Below, piece by piece: positions 16,301 to 23,440 of a stretch of 27,985 bases of DNA; the first letter of the stretch is position 1; the number at the start of each line of letters is the position of its first letter. Origin of the DNA: JBHGBM01 sp041946965 (lineage in GTDB: Bacteria > Acidobacteriota > Terriglobia > Bryobacterales > Bryobacteraceae); contig JBHGBM010000074.1 in assembly GCA_041946965.1 (NCBI GenBank), positions 1 through 27,985 of the forward strand, read 5' to 3'. A model generated the notes under the pieces. The model did no database searches and had not been told where the DNA came from. It saw only the letters and a list, made by a program, of their open reading frames with translations. A program made the position numbers and the translations under genes.

Positions 16301-17467
16301 GTCGAAATCGCGCAGCGAGGCGCGCCCCTCGAAAGTGCCGCCGAGCGTGGCCACCCGCAATCCGGTCAGCTCCAGGTTGCGGTTCCTGAGTTCCGCTTGG
16401 GCGATCTGCGCGCCCACTTCCGCGCTTTGCTTCCCTCCGGCCGCCACGCCGCTCAGGCGGAGGTGCGAGGCTTCCACGCGTCCGGGCGTCACACGCAGAT
16501 CGCCGTCCGCGCGCGCCTCGCGCACGCCGATCGAGCCGCTGCGGATTGTCACGCCGGCGGCGTGCAACTCACCGCCGATCTCGTACTCCGCGCCGAGAAA
16601 ACGCGCCGTGCCCGAGGTCTGCAACTCGCCGCGCTGCCCGGAGCCGAGCGCCAGGAACCGGCCGGCATCTTCCAGCTTCAGGCGCGCCTCATACCGGAAC
16701 GTTCCCGAGGGAACCCGGTTCACGTTCTCCACCGCGCCCGAGAAACTCACCCGCGAGGCGCCCGCGGCTAGCTGCGCGCTCTCCACCAGGACCCGGTTGC
16801 GCTCCAGCGCCAGGTTCATGTCGGCGTGGACCGGCAGAGGCGGGTAGCTCCCGTAGCGGAAATCCAGCGGGTGCACCGAGAGCGTGCCGCTGTAACGCGG
16901 GCCGGTGAAGTCATACCCGAACTTCGCCCGGAGGTCCTGGCCGCGCGCATCGAACGGCGCCTTGAAGCGGTTCTCCACCTCGAACGTGCCGCGGTTGATC
17001 TCAAACCGCTTGACCGCCAGGTCGAGAATGGTTTCGAGCACGGGCTTTTTCGGTCGCCTGATCCTGGGCTCCGGCACGTTGGTGCGGCCGTCGGGATAGA
17101 CGATCAGGTACGCCCGCGGCTGGTTGACTTGCAGCCGGTCGAGATCGACCTGCTTCTTCACCAGCGAGACGATCTTCAGCCCGATCGCCACGGAATCGGC
17201 CCGGAAGAGCGGCGGCTTGCCGGCCGGCTCGGCGCCGCGCAGCACCAGGTTGTCAACTGTGGCAGTGAGCGTCTTCCAGTCGAAACGGAACCTGCCGATT
17301 TCGGCGCGCCCGCCCGTGGCGCGTTCCATCTCGGCGAGGACCCGCCCGCGGACTTTCCCGAAGAACCACTCGCTGCGCAGGATCACCACGGCCGCCGCCG
17401 CCAGAAGCAGCGCCGTGCCCGCCAACGATCCGGCCGCGATCAGCACGATGCGGGAACGCCGGCTCAT
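13391..17467 (-). CDS. tamB: TamB-like translocation/assembly module protein (AsmA/DUF490)
   Basis: 1358-residue inner-membrane-anchored protein expected to span the periplasm as a long beta-taco groove. TamB/AsmA-like proteins move phospholipids to, or assist protein insertion into, the outer membrane together with an Omp85 partner. A single helix at about residues 7-30 is followed by an AsmA-like N-terminal region (ATGGRAEIGRFRFDW, VDNLVLRG), a very long stretch of beta-strand repeats, and the TamB C-terminal domain with LTVTGPINKLNLTPRSDPPL, FNEIVALLATGR and TRLKIDPTLTG, ending in an aromatic beta-strand (FFYKKRF). The ATG overlaps the stop of the SurA-like gene (ATGA). The upstream genes are a chaperone and an Omp85 protein, a context typical of tamAB. 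Confidence 0.9.
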   Translation of the reverse strand: MSRRSRIVLIAAGSLAGTALLLAAAAVVILRSEWFFGKVRGRVLAEMERATGGRAEIGRFRFDWKTLTATVDNLVLRGAEPAGKPPLFRADSVAIGLKIVSLVKKQVDLDRLQVNQPRAYLIVYPDGRTNVPEPRIRRPKKPVLETILDLAVKRFEINRGTFEVENRFKAPFDARGQDLRAKFGYDFTGPRYSGTLSVHPLDFRYGSYPPLPVHADMNLALERNRVLVESAQLAAGASRVSFSGAVENVNRVPSGTFRYEARLKLEDAGRFLALGSGQRGELQTSGTARFLGAEYEIGGELHAAGVTIRSGSIGVREARADGDLRVTPGRVEASHLRLSGVAAGGKQSAEVGAQIAQAELRNRNLELTGLRVATLGGTFEGRASLRDFDRYMVEGGVEGFDARRLMALADRRPAPWNGRISGPVRAEGSLSRKGSTAATARLSISPAPDSAPVNGEVQATYDQRSGVLDLGRSYLQLPATRLDLTGSIGRRLDIRLTSTNLDDLLPALNAPSLPLKLENGKAAFTGAVTGTLESPRIDGRAALTGFNFQGRHFDSLQAGVTASPGGVTLRDALVARGSMRAQFAGTLALTDWKTASGSAVSFQGSIQNADVRDLAALAGHAGAPVSGKVSGSAQVTGTAGNPLLSADVTAVNGELGGEPYDRIAAKVAYSNETLQVTSGSITAGQKRIDLAAAYRHARGDFGNGRLEFQTSSNSLPLDQVQFVAKRFPALHGTVLLRAQGAVDVVKGQPRVADLNGDVTASGIQSDGQPLGDAHLTASSQGGVLTAHLESNFADAVIKGDGRWKLADDYPGTARLTFSGVNLTKVQNWIEPGRAPELRRIAGAVQGEATLKGPILDPQRWTATLRIPDLRVGPAPGVAAAALTPNITLRNSGPIVVTMVNGAAKIQSARLVGRATDVNITGTITPQQRNAVDLKVNGRVDLAMLQDFDRDMNASGAVVMDAAVRGALNGPQVTGQMEMQGATFNYGDLPAGIYNARGLIRFTGTQATIQYLEGESGGGKVTAAGFIGYGGGNLVFRLRATAKQVRLRFQGASIVSNASLNWTGTSGRSTVAGTVTIARAGFNPRSDFSNLLARSAEPVRTPSARTGVLSGMRFDVQIETAPDLAFQSTLTQDIQMDANLRLRGTATNPSLLGRINITQGQVMFFGTAYTINQGAIAFYNPMRIEPILNIDLETRARGVDVTLTVTGPINKLNLTPRSDPPLQFNEIVALLATGRAPTSDPNLLAQQTTSPQTWQQMGASALLGQAIANPVAGRLQRFFGITRLKIDPTLTGVENNPQARLTLEQQVTPNITFTYITNVTNSNPLVVQVEWAISRKWSVIAIRDENGYFGIDFFYKKRF

Positions 17468-18090
17468 CGGAACACGGCCTCCTTGTATTCGATGCGGTTC
17501 CGCGTGCGCGCGCGTTGCAGCCAGCGGTCCAGGTCCTGGTTGATGCGCTCGTTGGTGAGCGCCTGCTCGATCTTCTCCCGGTACTGCTCCAGATTGCCGG
17601 CGCCGTTGAGGTGCTTCTCGTAATACTCCTGCACCTCCTGTTCGGAGATCGAAATGCCGGGACGGAAACGCACGTCGATAAAGCGCATCAGGGTGAGCTG
17701 CCAGAGCAGGTGCTCGCGCAGGGCGCTCTCGGTGAAGCCGTAGTTCTCCAGCGCCTTGCGCAGGCCCGCGGCCCCGCCGTGGCGAACCTCCAGTCCCCGG
17801 TAGAGCGGCTCCACCTCGGCGGGCGCCGGTTGCGGATAGCGGCTAAGCTCCAGTTCGCGGCGCACCAGTTTCTGCTCGATCAGCCGGTCGGCGGCCTTGC
17901 GCCGCGCCGCGGGACTCAAATCGGGCGGCTCGCGGTTCAGGAATGCCGTGACGCGGATTTCGCGCTCGATCTCGCTTTCCGTGATCACACGATTGCCCAC
18001 GATCACCGCGATGCGGTCGATGATCTCGGCCGCCGCCGCGCCGCCCAGCAGCAGGACCAGGATCGGGATGGTGCCGTATCGAGCCTTCAT
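17464..18090 (-). CDS. Short SurA-like periplasmic chaperone without a PPIase domain
   Basis: 208 residues. The frame is open much further upstream, but the real start is the ATG at 18090, which overlaps the Omp85 stop (TGATG) and gives a clean signal peptide, MKARYGTIPILVLLLGGAAAA, split here only for the call; cleavage is likely near residue 21. The mature part begins EIIDRIAVIVGNRVITESEIE, the standard start of SurA/PpiD-type N-terminal chaperone domains, and ends with the return helix ERINQDLDRWLQRAR. I see no parvulin (rotamase) domain between them. It should bind unfolded outer-membrane proteins and hand them to the Omp85 protein encoded just upstream. The role is inferred from family and operon. 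Confidence 0.82.
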   Translation of the reverse strand: MKARYGTIPILVLLLGGAAAAEIIDRIAVIVGNRVITESEIEREIRVTAFLNREPPDLSPAARRKAADRLIEQKLVRRELELSRYPQPAPAEVEPLYRGLEVRHGGAAGLRKALENYGFTESALREHLLWQLTLMRFIDVRFRPGISISEQEVQEYYEKHLNGAGNLEQYREKIEQALTNERINQDLDRWLQRARTRNRIEYKEAVFR

Positions 18091-21059
18091 CAGAAAGTCT
18101 GCCCGATCGAAAAGTAGAACTGGAAGTGACCCGAGCTTTGCGCCAAGCAGCGGTCCGGCTGCGTGCGGCAGGGATCGGTGCCGGCGTTGTAGAAGTCGTT
18201 CAGCGTGCCTTTGAACCCGAAAAAGCGCGGCGGGTTCATGCTGTAGGCGAAATCGAGCCGCACCGGTCCGATCGGTGTGCGGTAGCGAACCCCGAAGCCG
18301 GCCGCGTGCACCATGTAATCGAAGTCCTCCAGGTCGCGCTGGCGCACCCGGAAAGAGATCTGCTGCACGCCCGAATAGACGTTCCCCATGTCGTGGAACA
18401 GCACGGCGCCGATATTCTCCCCGATCAGCGGAAAGCGGAGTTCCGTGTTGTTCGTGAACAGCGCGGTGCCGCCGATGGGAAAACCCGTGGAGGTGTCGCG
18501 CGGTCCGGCCTGCTGCTCGCCGAAGCCGCGGTGCGACGTGCCGCCGCCTGAGAAGAACCGCTCTGCCAGCGGAATGCTCTGGATGGCCGGCCCCCGGAAG
18601 CGGAACGCGTACAGGTCGCCGAACGTGGTGGCCCGCGCCAGCACGTACTTGCGGGTCAGCGCGTGATAGGTGCTGTTGCGGGCCAGCAACCGCAGAAAAT
18701 TCCGCTGCGAGCCGAAAATCCGCTCCGCCAGGCCCAGGTCCAGCGTGTTGTAGATCCCCCGCCGCGGATCGGTCGGGTCGTCGCGCCGGTCCTGCACCCC
18801 GTTGAAGGAGAGCATGCCGAGCCTCACTGGCTGCGCCAGTTGGGGAATCAGCAGCGGCGAAATCTTCAGGGTGGCGGGATCCACGCTGACGCGCCGGTAA
18901 GTGTAGCGGTAGAACAACGTGGTCGCCTTGGAGTAGCGCTGCGAAAGCTGCGCCGAGCCCTCGAACCGCTTGGAGGCGAAAGTGCGCACGTTCAGCGAGG
19001 TGTCGTAGAGTCCGGTAAACGAGAGGTTCAGCCCGTCCTGGTTCCGGAAGCGCGGCGCGGAGTAGTTCAGCAAGGCGCGCCGCTCCAGCGTGGAAACGCG
19101 CGTGCGAAAACTGAGGGCGTGCCCCAACCCCAGCATGTTGAAGCGCGTCAGGTCGGCGGACACGCGCGGCGCGAAGCCCGTCTGGCCCGAGGGCGCGTCC
19201 AGGCACGTGCGGCAGCCGCCGCCGATTCTCGCCACCTCCGCGCCGAAGCCGGTGGAAAGCGACCAGCGGCTGGCCTCTTCCATGTCGTACAGCACGTACT
19301 TACGCCCGGTCTCGCCTTCCGGGTTCTGTATCGCCGTGTTGACCCTGGCGAACACCCCCAGGTCGTACAGCCGCCGCTGCGTCTCCCACATCCGGCTGGG
19401 CGAGAGCGGGTCGCCGGGGTTCAGCAGGATGTTGCGGTGGATCATGGTCGGGTCGGTGCGTTTCAGCCCCGTGATCAGCACCTGGCGCACGAACTGCTGC
19501 CTGCCCTCCTGGATCACGTACTGCACGTCCATGTGATGGGGCTTGCCGGAGGCGGGCTGCGAATTCCATTCGAACGTAGCGTTGGGAAACCCGCGCGTGA
19601 AGTACTGCGCCAGGATCGTATCGCGGTCCACCGAGACGTTGTACTCGCTGTAGGGCTGTCCCGGCGCCGAGCTGACCATGCCCCGGATCTCCTCCTCGTT
19701 GAGCGATTGAATGCCCTTGATGGTCAGGTCGTTGACGTACCACTGCGGCCCTTCCTCGATGATCATGAACACCGCGATGCCGCCGCTCTTGCCGCGGTAG
19801 TTATCCACCACGCGCGCGTTCACCGAAACATCGCGGAAGCCGTTCGACTTGTACAGGTTCGCGATGGAGTCCTGGTCCCGCTGGAGCAGCGCCTCGCTGT
19901 AACGCCCGTGGCGGAATTGCAGCAGCGACGCGGGTTGCAGGAACATTCGCTCCCGGATGGCATCGGTGGTGAAGTACTTGTTGCCCTTGATCTCCAGGTG
20001 CTCCAGCTTGTGCCGCCGTCCGGTGTTGATGAGGAAGTCGATCTCCGCCTTGTCGTTGATCACGCGCTGCTGCTTGGGCTCCACCTCGGCGTCGAAGTAG
20101 CCTCGCGACTGGAACCAGTCCCGCAGGTTCCGCGAGCCTTCCACGAGCAGATCGTGGTCCACGGTGTGCTCTTCGTAAATGGGAACGAGCTGGCGCAGCC
20201 TGCCCTTGCTCACTCCGGCGCCCACCGTGTTCACCTGGATGCGCGGCCCCGCGTCCACCTCGATCGCCGGGCGCACGCGGTTCGTGTCTTCGTCGTAGTC
20301 GAGCGACTGCAACGAGACCTTGGCTTGAAGCCGCCCCTGCTTCTCATATTTGCGGCGGATGCTGTCCAGCCCGCGCAGCACGCGGTCCTGCGTCACCGGC
20401 TTCCATCCGCCGATCAGGAAGCGCCGCCAGCCCGTCCAATCCACCAGCCGGGCAGGCTCCGCCTTCAGGTTGCCCTGCAACGCCGGGCCGGTGAACCGCG
20501 CGCGCGGTCCTTGATCGACCACAAAGCGGATGTGGACCTGCTGCGCCACGGGGTCGTAGTCGAACTCCGGACGGATGTTGCTCCGGTACAGTCCGTTCAG
20601 CTCGAGCAGCCGTTTGACGCCGTCTCGCGCGGTGGCGATCTTGTCCTCGGAAAACGGCTGGCCCAGTTCCAGCCGCGTGGCATTCACAAGCTGCCCGGCG
20701 TTGGGCGGCACCGAAATCCCGCCGGTTACCGAAACGTGCCCGATGAAGTGGCTGTCGCGCGTGATGAACCGGATAATCACGTCTCCGTTGTGATCCGCGG
20801 CGTCCACCTGCATATCTTCGTAACGCCCCGTGGCGTACAGCCGCTCGATGGCCGCGCGCACGTCCGCCATGCGCAGCGGCGTGCCGATCTTCAGCGGCAG
20901 GATCTCCTTGATCTCCTGCGGGTCGAGCGGCTGCTCCGGCGGGATGAACTGAATGGTCGCGATGCGCCGGCCTTCCCAGCGTTCCGGCTGGGCGGCCGCG
21001 CCCGGCGCAAACAGCGCCAGACAGGCCAAAAACAAGATGAGGGGGCGCACCAACCTCAT
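18090..21059 (-). CDS. Omp85-family outer-membrane assembly protein (BamA/TamA type) with about seven POTRA repeats
   Basis: 989 residues with a signal peptide (MRLVRPLILFLACLALF, then GAAA-QP). By spacing and the recurring pattern of a short strand, a helix pair and a strand ending GPR/GRR/GPQ/GRQ, I count about seven POTRA-like repeats: residues roughly 26-104, 105-188, 189-275, 276-350, 351-440, 441-522 and 523-598. The 16-strand barrel fills 599-989, with the Omp85 lid motif as SHRGFGEQQAG (about 843) and a C-terminal Phe (FYFSIGQTF). Canonical BamA has five POTRAs and TamA three. Because tamB follows after one gene, this may be the TamA of the organism or its only BamA. Two Cys pairs (CRTC near 615 and CRTQPDRC near 967) may form disulfides outside the cell. 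No clear ribosome site precedes the ATG. Confidence 0.93.
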   Translation of the reverse strand: MRLVRPLILFLACLALFAPGAAAQPERWEGRRIATIQFIPPEQPLDPQEIKEILPLKIGTPLRMADVRAAIERLYATGRYEDMQVDAADHNGDVIIRFITRDSHFIGHVSVTGGISVPPNAGQLVNATRLELGQPFSEDKIATARDGVKRLLELNGLYRSNIRPEFDYDPVAQQVHIRFVVDQGPRARFTGPALQGNLKAEPARLVDWTGWRRFLIGGWKPVTQDRVLRGLDSIRRKYEKQGRLQAKVSLQSLDYDEDTNRVRPAIEVDAGPRIQVNTVGAGVSKGRLRQLVPIYEEHTVDHDLLVEGSRNLRDWFQSRGYFDAEVEPKQQRVINDKAEIDFLINTGRRHKLEHLEIKGNKYFTTDAIRERMFLQPASLLQFRHGRYSEALLQRDQDSIANLYKSNGFRDVSVNARVVDNYRGKSGGIAVFMIIEEGPQWYVNDLTIKGIQSLNEEEIRGMVSSAPGQPYSEYNVSVDRDTILAQYFTRGFPNATFEWNSQPASGKPHHMDVQYVIQEGRQQFVRQVLITGLKRTDPTMIHRNILLNPGDPLSPSRMWETQRRLYDLGVFARVNTAIQNPEGETGRKYVLYDMEEASRWSLSTGFGAEVARIGGGCRTCLDAPSGQTGFAPRVSADLTRFNMLGLGHALSFRTRVSTLERRALLNYSAPRFRNQDGLNLSFTGLYDTSLNVRTFASKRFEGSAQLSQRYSKATTLFYRYTYRRVSVDPATLKISPLLIPQLAQPVRLGMLSFNGVQDRRDDPTDPRRGIYNTLDLGLAERIFGSQRNFLRLLARNSTYHALTRKYVLARATTFGDLYAFRFRGPAIQSIPLAERFFSGGGTSHRGFGEQQAGPRDTSTGFPIGGTALFTNNTELRFPLIGENIGAVLFHDMGNVYSGVQQISFRVRQRDLEDFDYMVHAAGFGVRYRTPIGPVRLDFAYSMNPPRFFGFKGTLNDFYNAGTDPCRTQPDRCLAQSSGHFQFYFSIGQTF

Positions 21060-21104
21060 GATAACGTAAGTGCCTTTTGAGCAACTTTGTTACCATCGGG
21101 TTGC
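21060..21104. promoter_or_regulatory. Divergent promoter region between the Omp85 operon and the thiF-like gene
   Basis: The 45-base spacer must carry start signals for both directions. It is richer in A/T than the genes around it. I cannot pick convincing -35/-10 pairs, and neither start codon has a clear ribosome site, so short leaders or leaderless starts are possible. Confidence 0.35.
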
Positions 21105-22121
21105 ATGACCGAGGGCCAGCGCGAACGTTATTCGCGGCAGATTCTGTTTCCCCGAATCGGAGACCAGGGGCAGGAGCGGCTGCTGGCCGCGCATGCCGCG
21201 GTTGTGGGCTGCGGCGCGCTGGGCAGCCTTCAGGCGGGAGCCCTGGCGCGTGCGGGCGTGGGCCGCATCACCATCATCGACCGCGACTACGTGGAGGCGG
21301 GCAATCTCCAGCGCCAGTGGCTGTTTGAGGAAGAGGACGCCGCCAAGGCCATGCCCAAAGCGGCGGCCGCGGAGCAGCGTCTCAAGCGCGTGAACTCCGG
21401 CATCGAGATCCGCGGCATTGTCGCGGATCTTACACCTGTGAATATCGCGAACCTGCTGGCCGGAGCCAATGTTATTCTGGACGGAACCGACAACTTCGAC
21501 ACGCGCTACCTGGTGAATGACTACTCGGTAGCCGGCGGCGTGCCCTGGGTGTACGGGGCGGCGGTGGGAAGCTACGGGATCACCATGCCGGTCGTCCCCG
21601 GACGCACCGCCTGCCTGCGCTGCGTGTACCCGCAGCCGCCCGGGGGCGTTCAGCCCACCTGCGAAACCGCCGGTGTGCTGAACGCCGTGACGTCGGCGGT
21701 GGCTTCTCTGCAAGTGGCCGCGGCGCTGCGCATCCTGGTTGCGGGCGATGCGGCGCCGCGCATCACGACCATCGACGTCTGGGAGGGGGGCATACGCCAG
21801 ATTGCGCAGCCGCCTCCCGATCCGGAATGTCCCGCCTGCGGCCAGCGCCGCTTCGAGTGGCTGGAAAGCCGCACGCGCCCGCCGGTCACCCTGTGCGGGC
21901 GCAACGCCGTCCAGGTCCACGAGCGCGAGCGCCCCTTGGACCTGGCCGAGCTTGCCGCGCGTTTGGCGCCGCTCGGCGAGGTGCGCGCCAACGAGTTTGT
22001 CCTGCGCTTCCTCGCGCCGCCCTACGAGCTCACCGTCTTTCCCGACGGCCGCGCCATCGTGAAGGGCACCGGCGACCCCGCCCTGGCCCGCAGCCTCTAC
22101 GCCCGCTACATCGGCACGTGA
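21105..22121 (+). CDS. thiF: ThiF/MoeB/HesA-family sulfur-carrier adenylyltransferase
   Basis: E1-like enzyme that adenylates the C-terminal glycine of a ThiS- or MoaD-type sulfur carrier. I chose the ATG at 21105 (338 residues), because the protein then begins MTEGQRERYSRQILFPRIG, the usual start; an in-frame TTG at 21087 is less likely. Nucleotide loop: VVGCGALGSLQA (about 32-43); then ILDGTDNFDTRYLVND. Zinc ligands are Cys170/Cys173 and Cys242/Cys245, and the likely active Cys186 sits in PTCETAGVLN. The last 70 residues form an extra domain (NEFVLRFLAPPYELTVFPDGRA, ending ARSLYARYIGT, quoted in parts) as in Bacillus-type ThiF. No thiS, thiG or moa gene is nearby, so thiamine versus molybdopterin use is undecided. 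Confidence 0.85.
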   Translation: MTEGQRERYSRQILFPRIGDQGQERLLAAHAAVVGCGALGSLQAGALARAGVGRITIIDRDYVEAGNLQRQWLFEEEDAAKAMPKAAAAEQRLKRVNSGIEIRGIVADLTPVNIANLLAGANVILDGTDNFDTRYLVNDYSVAGGVPWVYGAAVGSYGITMPVVPGRTACLRCVYPQPPGGVQPTCETAGVLNAVTSAVASLQVAAALRILVAGDAAPRITTIDVWEGGIRQIAQPPPDPECPACGQRRFEWLESRTRPPVTLCGRNAVQVHERERPLDLAELAARLAPLGEVRANEFVLRFLAPPYELTVFPDGRAIVKGTGDPALARSLYARYIGT

Positions 22122-22152
22122 ACCGAAATTCCACCACTACGCCCGTGCTGCC

Positions 22153-22178
22153 AACGCCGCGGGCCTGCGTTCCTTCTT
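22153..22178 (+). terminator. Weak possible terminator after the thiF-like gene
   Basis: AACGC (22153-22157) and GCGTT (22167-22171) can pair around a GC-rich loop and are followed by CCTTCTT. The stem is short and the T-run interrupted, so this is only a candidate. It would also separate thiF from the convergent small gene. Confidence 0.25.
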
Positions 22179-22434
22179 ACGCCGCCTTGTGCTTGAACAC
22201 CCCGCCGGCGTTCAACAGCGCCACGGTCACGTTGATGGCTTTTGCGATGGACTCCAGGAACTTGCCCTTGTCCTTCCAGTTCGAGCGCATCTCCTCCTCG
22301 GCCTCGTAGGCGGCCTCGGCCGCGTCCAGCGCGAAGGCCAGCTTGGCCTTCCCCTGCCCGGGAAGAGGCATGGCAGCCTCGGCGATGCGGGCCAGTTCGA
22401 TGGCGTGTGGCAGAATCCTAAGGAATTTCGTCAT
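22177..22434 (-). CDS. Small helical protein of unknown function
   Basis: 85 residues, not recognised. The ATG at 22434 is chosen because AGGAGGG stands 5 bases upstream; a GTG two codons earlier would lie on top of that site. The protein is predicted to be mostly helical: an alanine-rich amphipathic first half (IELARIAEAAM, then KLAFALDAAEAAYEAEEEM), a charged middle (NWKDKGKFLESIAKAI) and a hydrophobic end (NVTVALLNAGGVFKHKAA). There is no signal peptide and no cysteine. It follows nusB after 96 bases on the same strand and has its own strong ribosome site, so it may be separately transcribed or the tail of the ribH-nusB operon. Coding is supported by the ribosome site and by a sensible protein composition. 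Confidence 0.6.
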   Translation of the reverse strand: MTKFLRILPHAIELARIAEAAMPLPGQGKAKLAFALDAAEAAYEAEEEMRSNWKDKGKFLESIAKAINVTVALLNAGGVFKHKAA

Positions 22435-22439
22435 GGTCA

Positions 22440-22446
22440 CCCTCCT
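22440..22446 (-). promoter_or_regulatory. Ribosome binding site that decides the start of the 85-residue gene
   Basis: AGGAGGG on the minus strand, 5 bases before the ATG at 22434. It is a near-perfect Shine-Dalgarno sequence and much stronger than those of the neighbouring housekeeping genes. Confidence 0.7.
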
Positions 22447-22530
22447 GGCTCCAGGTAACCATGCGCGCGCCCCGCATCCGGGCGAGCTCCACGCGCAAAT
22501 ATCTGAAACGACGCGGCAAAAAATTCCGCC

Positions 22531-22956
22531 TCAGGCGTGACCGGCGGATTCCCGGTGCACCGCGTCCAGCACGCCGTTGATGAACTGCACGGACTCCTCG
22601 TTGGAGTAGCGCCGCGCCAGTTCCAGCGCTTCGTCGATCACCACCGGCGCGGGCGTATCCAGGTGCTGCATTTCGTACACCGCCAGCCGCAGGATGTTGC
22701 GGTCCACCATGGGCATGCGCTCGATGCGCCAATGCTCGGCGTGCCGGCTGATGCTCTCGTCGATAGACGCCACGCGGTCCACCACGCCGTTCACCAACTC
22801 CTCCAGGAACGCGTCGCGCTGCGGGCGCGCCCGGCTTTCCTCCGAGTAGAGCGTCTCGTAGTAGGCGTCCAGAGCCTCCGCGGCAGGCTGGCGCCGCACA
22901 TCCCACATGTAGAGGATTTGCAGCGCGCGCTGGCGCGAACGGTGCCGGGAGGCCAT
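22531..22956 (-). CDS. nusB: NusB, transcription antitermination factor
   Basis: 141 residues, the normal length. NusB binds boxA RNA with NusE (S10) and keeps RNA polymerase elongating on rRNA operons. Visible family marks are the basic start MASRHRSRQRALQILYMWD, the central FLEELVNGVVDRVASID, MPMVDRNILRLAVYEM and the end VVIDEALELARRYSNEESVQ followed by FINGVLDAV, all classical NusB motifs. The ATG follows the ribH stop with no gap, the common ribH-nusB arrangement. Confidence 0.97.
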   Translation of the reverse strand: MASRHRSRQRALQILYMWDVRRQPAAEALDAYYETLYSEESRARPQRDAFLEELVNGVVDRVASIDESISRHAEHWRIERMPMVDRNILRLAVYEMQHLDTPAPVVIDEALELARRYSNEESVQFINGVLDAVHRESAGHA

Positions 22957-23436
22957 TTACGCTACCGGTTCCCTCAACTGCCGCATCAGGTTGGCCATTT
23001 CGATGGCGGTCATGGCGGCGTCGTAGCCCTTGTTGCCGCCCTTGGTGCCCGCGCGGTCGATGGCCTGCTCCAGCGTGTTGGTGGTCAACACGCCGAACGA
23101 GATCGGCACGCCGGTTTCGAGCGCCGCGTGCGCGATTCCCTTGGAGGTCTCGGCGGCCACGTAATCGAAATGCGGCGTATCGCCGCGGATCACCGCGCTC
23201 AGGCAGATCACCGCGTCGTGCCGCTTCTGCGCCGCCACCGTTTTCGCGGCGAGCGGGATCTCCCAAGACCCCGGCACCTTCACCACCTCGATATCCTCGG
23301 GGTTGCAGCCCGTGCGCGCCAGCGCATCCATCGCGCCGGCCAGCAGCCGGTCCGTCACGAAGCTGTTGAACCGGCTCAACACAATCGCAAATTTCAGACC
23401 GGCCGACGCCAGTTGTCCTTCAATCACTCTCGACAT
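22957..23436 (-). CDS. ribH: RibH, 6,7-dimethyl-8-ribityllumazine synthase
   Basis: Penultimate step of riboflavin synthesis: condenses the ribityl-aminouracil with dihydroxybutanone phosphate; forms large capsid-like oligomers in many bacteria. With the ATG at 23436 it has 159 residues, the usual length; an in-frame TTG at 23454 would run into the upstream gene and is less likely. Motifs: FAIVLSRFNSFVTDRLL (about 16-32), VPGSWEIPLAAK (54-65), RGDTPHFDYVAAE with catalytic His89, and FGVLTTNTLEQAIDRAG, GGNKGYDAAMTAIEMANL. It lies 4 bases after the enoyl-CoA hydratase gene and directly before nusB. No other rib gene is in the window. Confidence 0.97.
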   Translation of the reverse strand: MSRVIEGQLASAGLKFAIVLSRFNSFVTDRLLAGAMDALARTGCNPEDIEVVKVPGSWEIPLAAKTVAAQKRHDAVICLSAVIRGDTPHFDYVAAETSKGIAHAALETGVPISFGVLTTNTLEQAIDRAGTKGGNKGYDAAMTAIEMANLMRQLREPVA

Positions 23437-23440
23437 GGTT

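Noticed and set aside
18663..21080. An 805-codon open frame opposite the Omp85 gene
   Set aside because: Antisense shadow; the opposite strand has a signal peptide, POTRA repeats and a barrel.
22513..22535. GGCGG-T6-GCCGC on the minus strand after nusB as an intrinsic terminator
   Set aside because: The T-run lies in the loop, not after the stem, and the stem has only four base pairs.
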